Positions 23,943-24,017 of a stretch of DNA of 24,017 nucleotides are shown here, piece after piece. The translations under genes and the position numbers were made by a program. Source of the DNA: CAZSHX01 sp964606895 (GTDB taxonomy: Bacteria > Bacteroidota > Ignavibacteria > Kapaibacteriales > UBA2268); the NCBI GenBank assembly GCA_964606895.1, contig CAZSHX010000075.1:1-24017 (forward strand), read 5' to 3'. The notes beneath the pieces are model-generated. The model did not search any database and was not told the DNA's origin. It saw only the letters and a program-made list of their open reading frames with translations. The number at the start of each line of letters is the position of its first letter. The first letter of the stretch is position 1.

Positions 23943-24017
23943 TTAAACTGGCTTTGTCAATAAATAATTAATCCCTAACTCTCCAATATCCACGTAATAT
24001 ATTTTCGTTAAGTCCAA
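23943..24017 (-). CDS. Possible C-terminal end of a minus-strand gene running out of the window
   Basis: From the right edge one minus-strand frame stays open for 24 codons (reading KIYYVDIGELGINYLLTKPV) to a TAA. It reads like protein and would be convergent with the Dabb gene. It is too short for a family call; another frame is open for 15 codons. Confidence 0.3.
   Translation of the reverse strand: MDLTKIYYVDIGELGINYLLTKPV

Noticed and set aside
1..24017. CRISPR arrays, insertion sequences, integrase or transposase genes
   Set aside because: I looked for regularly spaced repeats and characteristic proteins and saw none in this window.

Overview
The window is AT-rich bacterial DNA, probably from the Bacteroidota/Ignavibacteria/Kapabacteria side of the FCB group. 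The main evidence is a 1167-residue secreted protein with a C-terminal type IX secretion (T9SS) sorting domain, plus two TAnnTTTG-type promoter-like boxes. A run of ten Ns at 11495-11504 shows a scaffolded, probably metagenomic, assembly.

The window falls into two halves at a tRNA-Phe(GAA) gene (14846-14918, minus strand). Everything on its 3' side (1-14845) looks accessory. The left edge holds the C-terminal part of a phage tail tape-measure-like protein (plus strand). A block of ten minus-strand genes converges on it. Read in transcription order, the block begins with a 55-residue zinc-ribbon protein too short for a standard ORF cutoff. A complete type I restriction-modification operon follows: hsdM, hsdS, an embedded HicB/HicA-like pair, then hsdR. 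About 100 bp further on is a tight four-gene operon (6771 to 1315). It encodes a 4-helix membrane protein, a zinc-ribbon/Ser-Thr-kinase/P-loop-ATPase fusion, an unrecognised alpha/beta protein with a Rossmann- or CARF-like pattern, and a DruA-like (DUF4338) protein. I know of no named defence system with this composition, and no Druantia helicase is present. This operon is the best candidate for an undescribed anti-phage system. Its kinase and ATPase, lying beside a methyltransferase, recall methylation-associated systems such as MADS, PGL and BREX, but that link is inference.

The half beyond the tRNA (14919-24017) looks like ordinary chromosome. It holds plsC and an ArsR-type regulator in one operon, and a divergent LysE-family exporter. 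Next come an ArnT/PMT-like glycosyltransferase and an overlapping SAM methyltransferase, then the large T9SS-exported Asp-box (BNR) propeller protein and a small Dabb-domain protein. A possible gene end lies at the right edge.

Working model: tRNA-Phe anchors an integrated island carrying phage remnants and stacked defences. The restriction module would discriminate by methylation. The kinase/DruA module would act as a second layer or as a partner. No integrase, transposase or second att copy was seen in the window, so the island limits are unproven.
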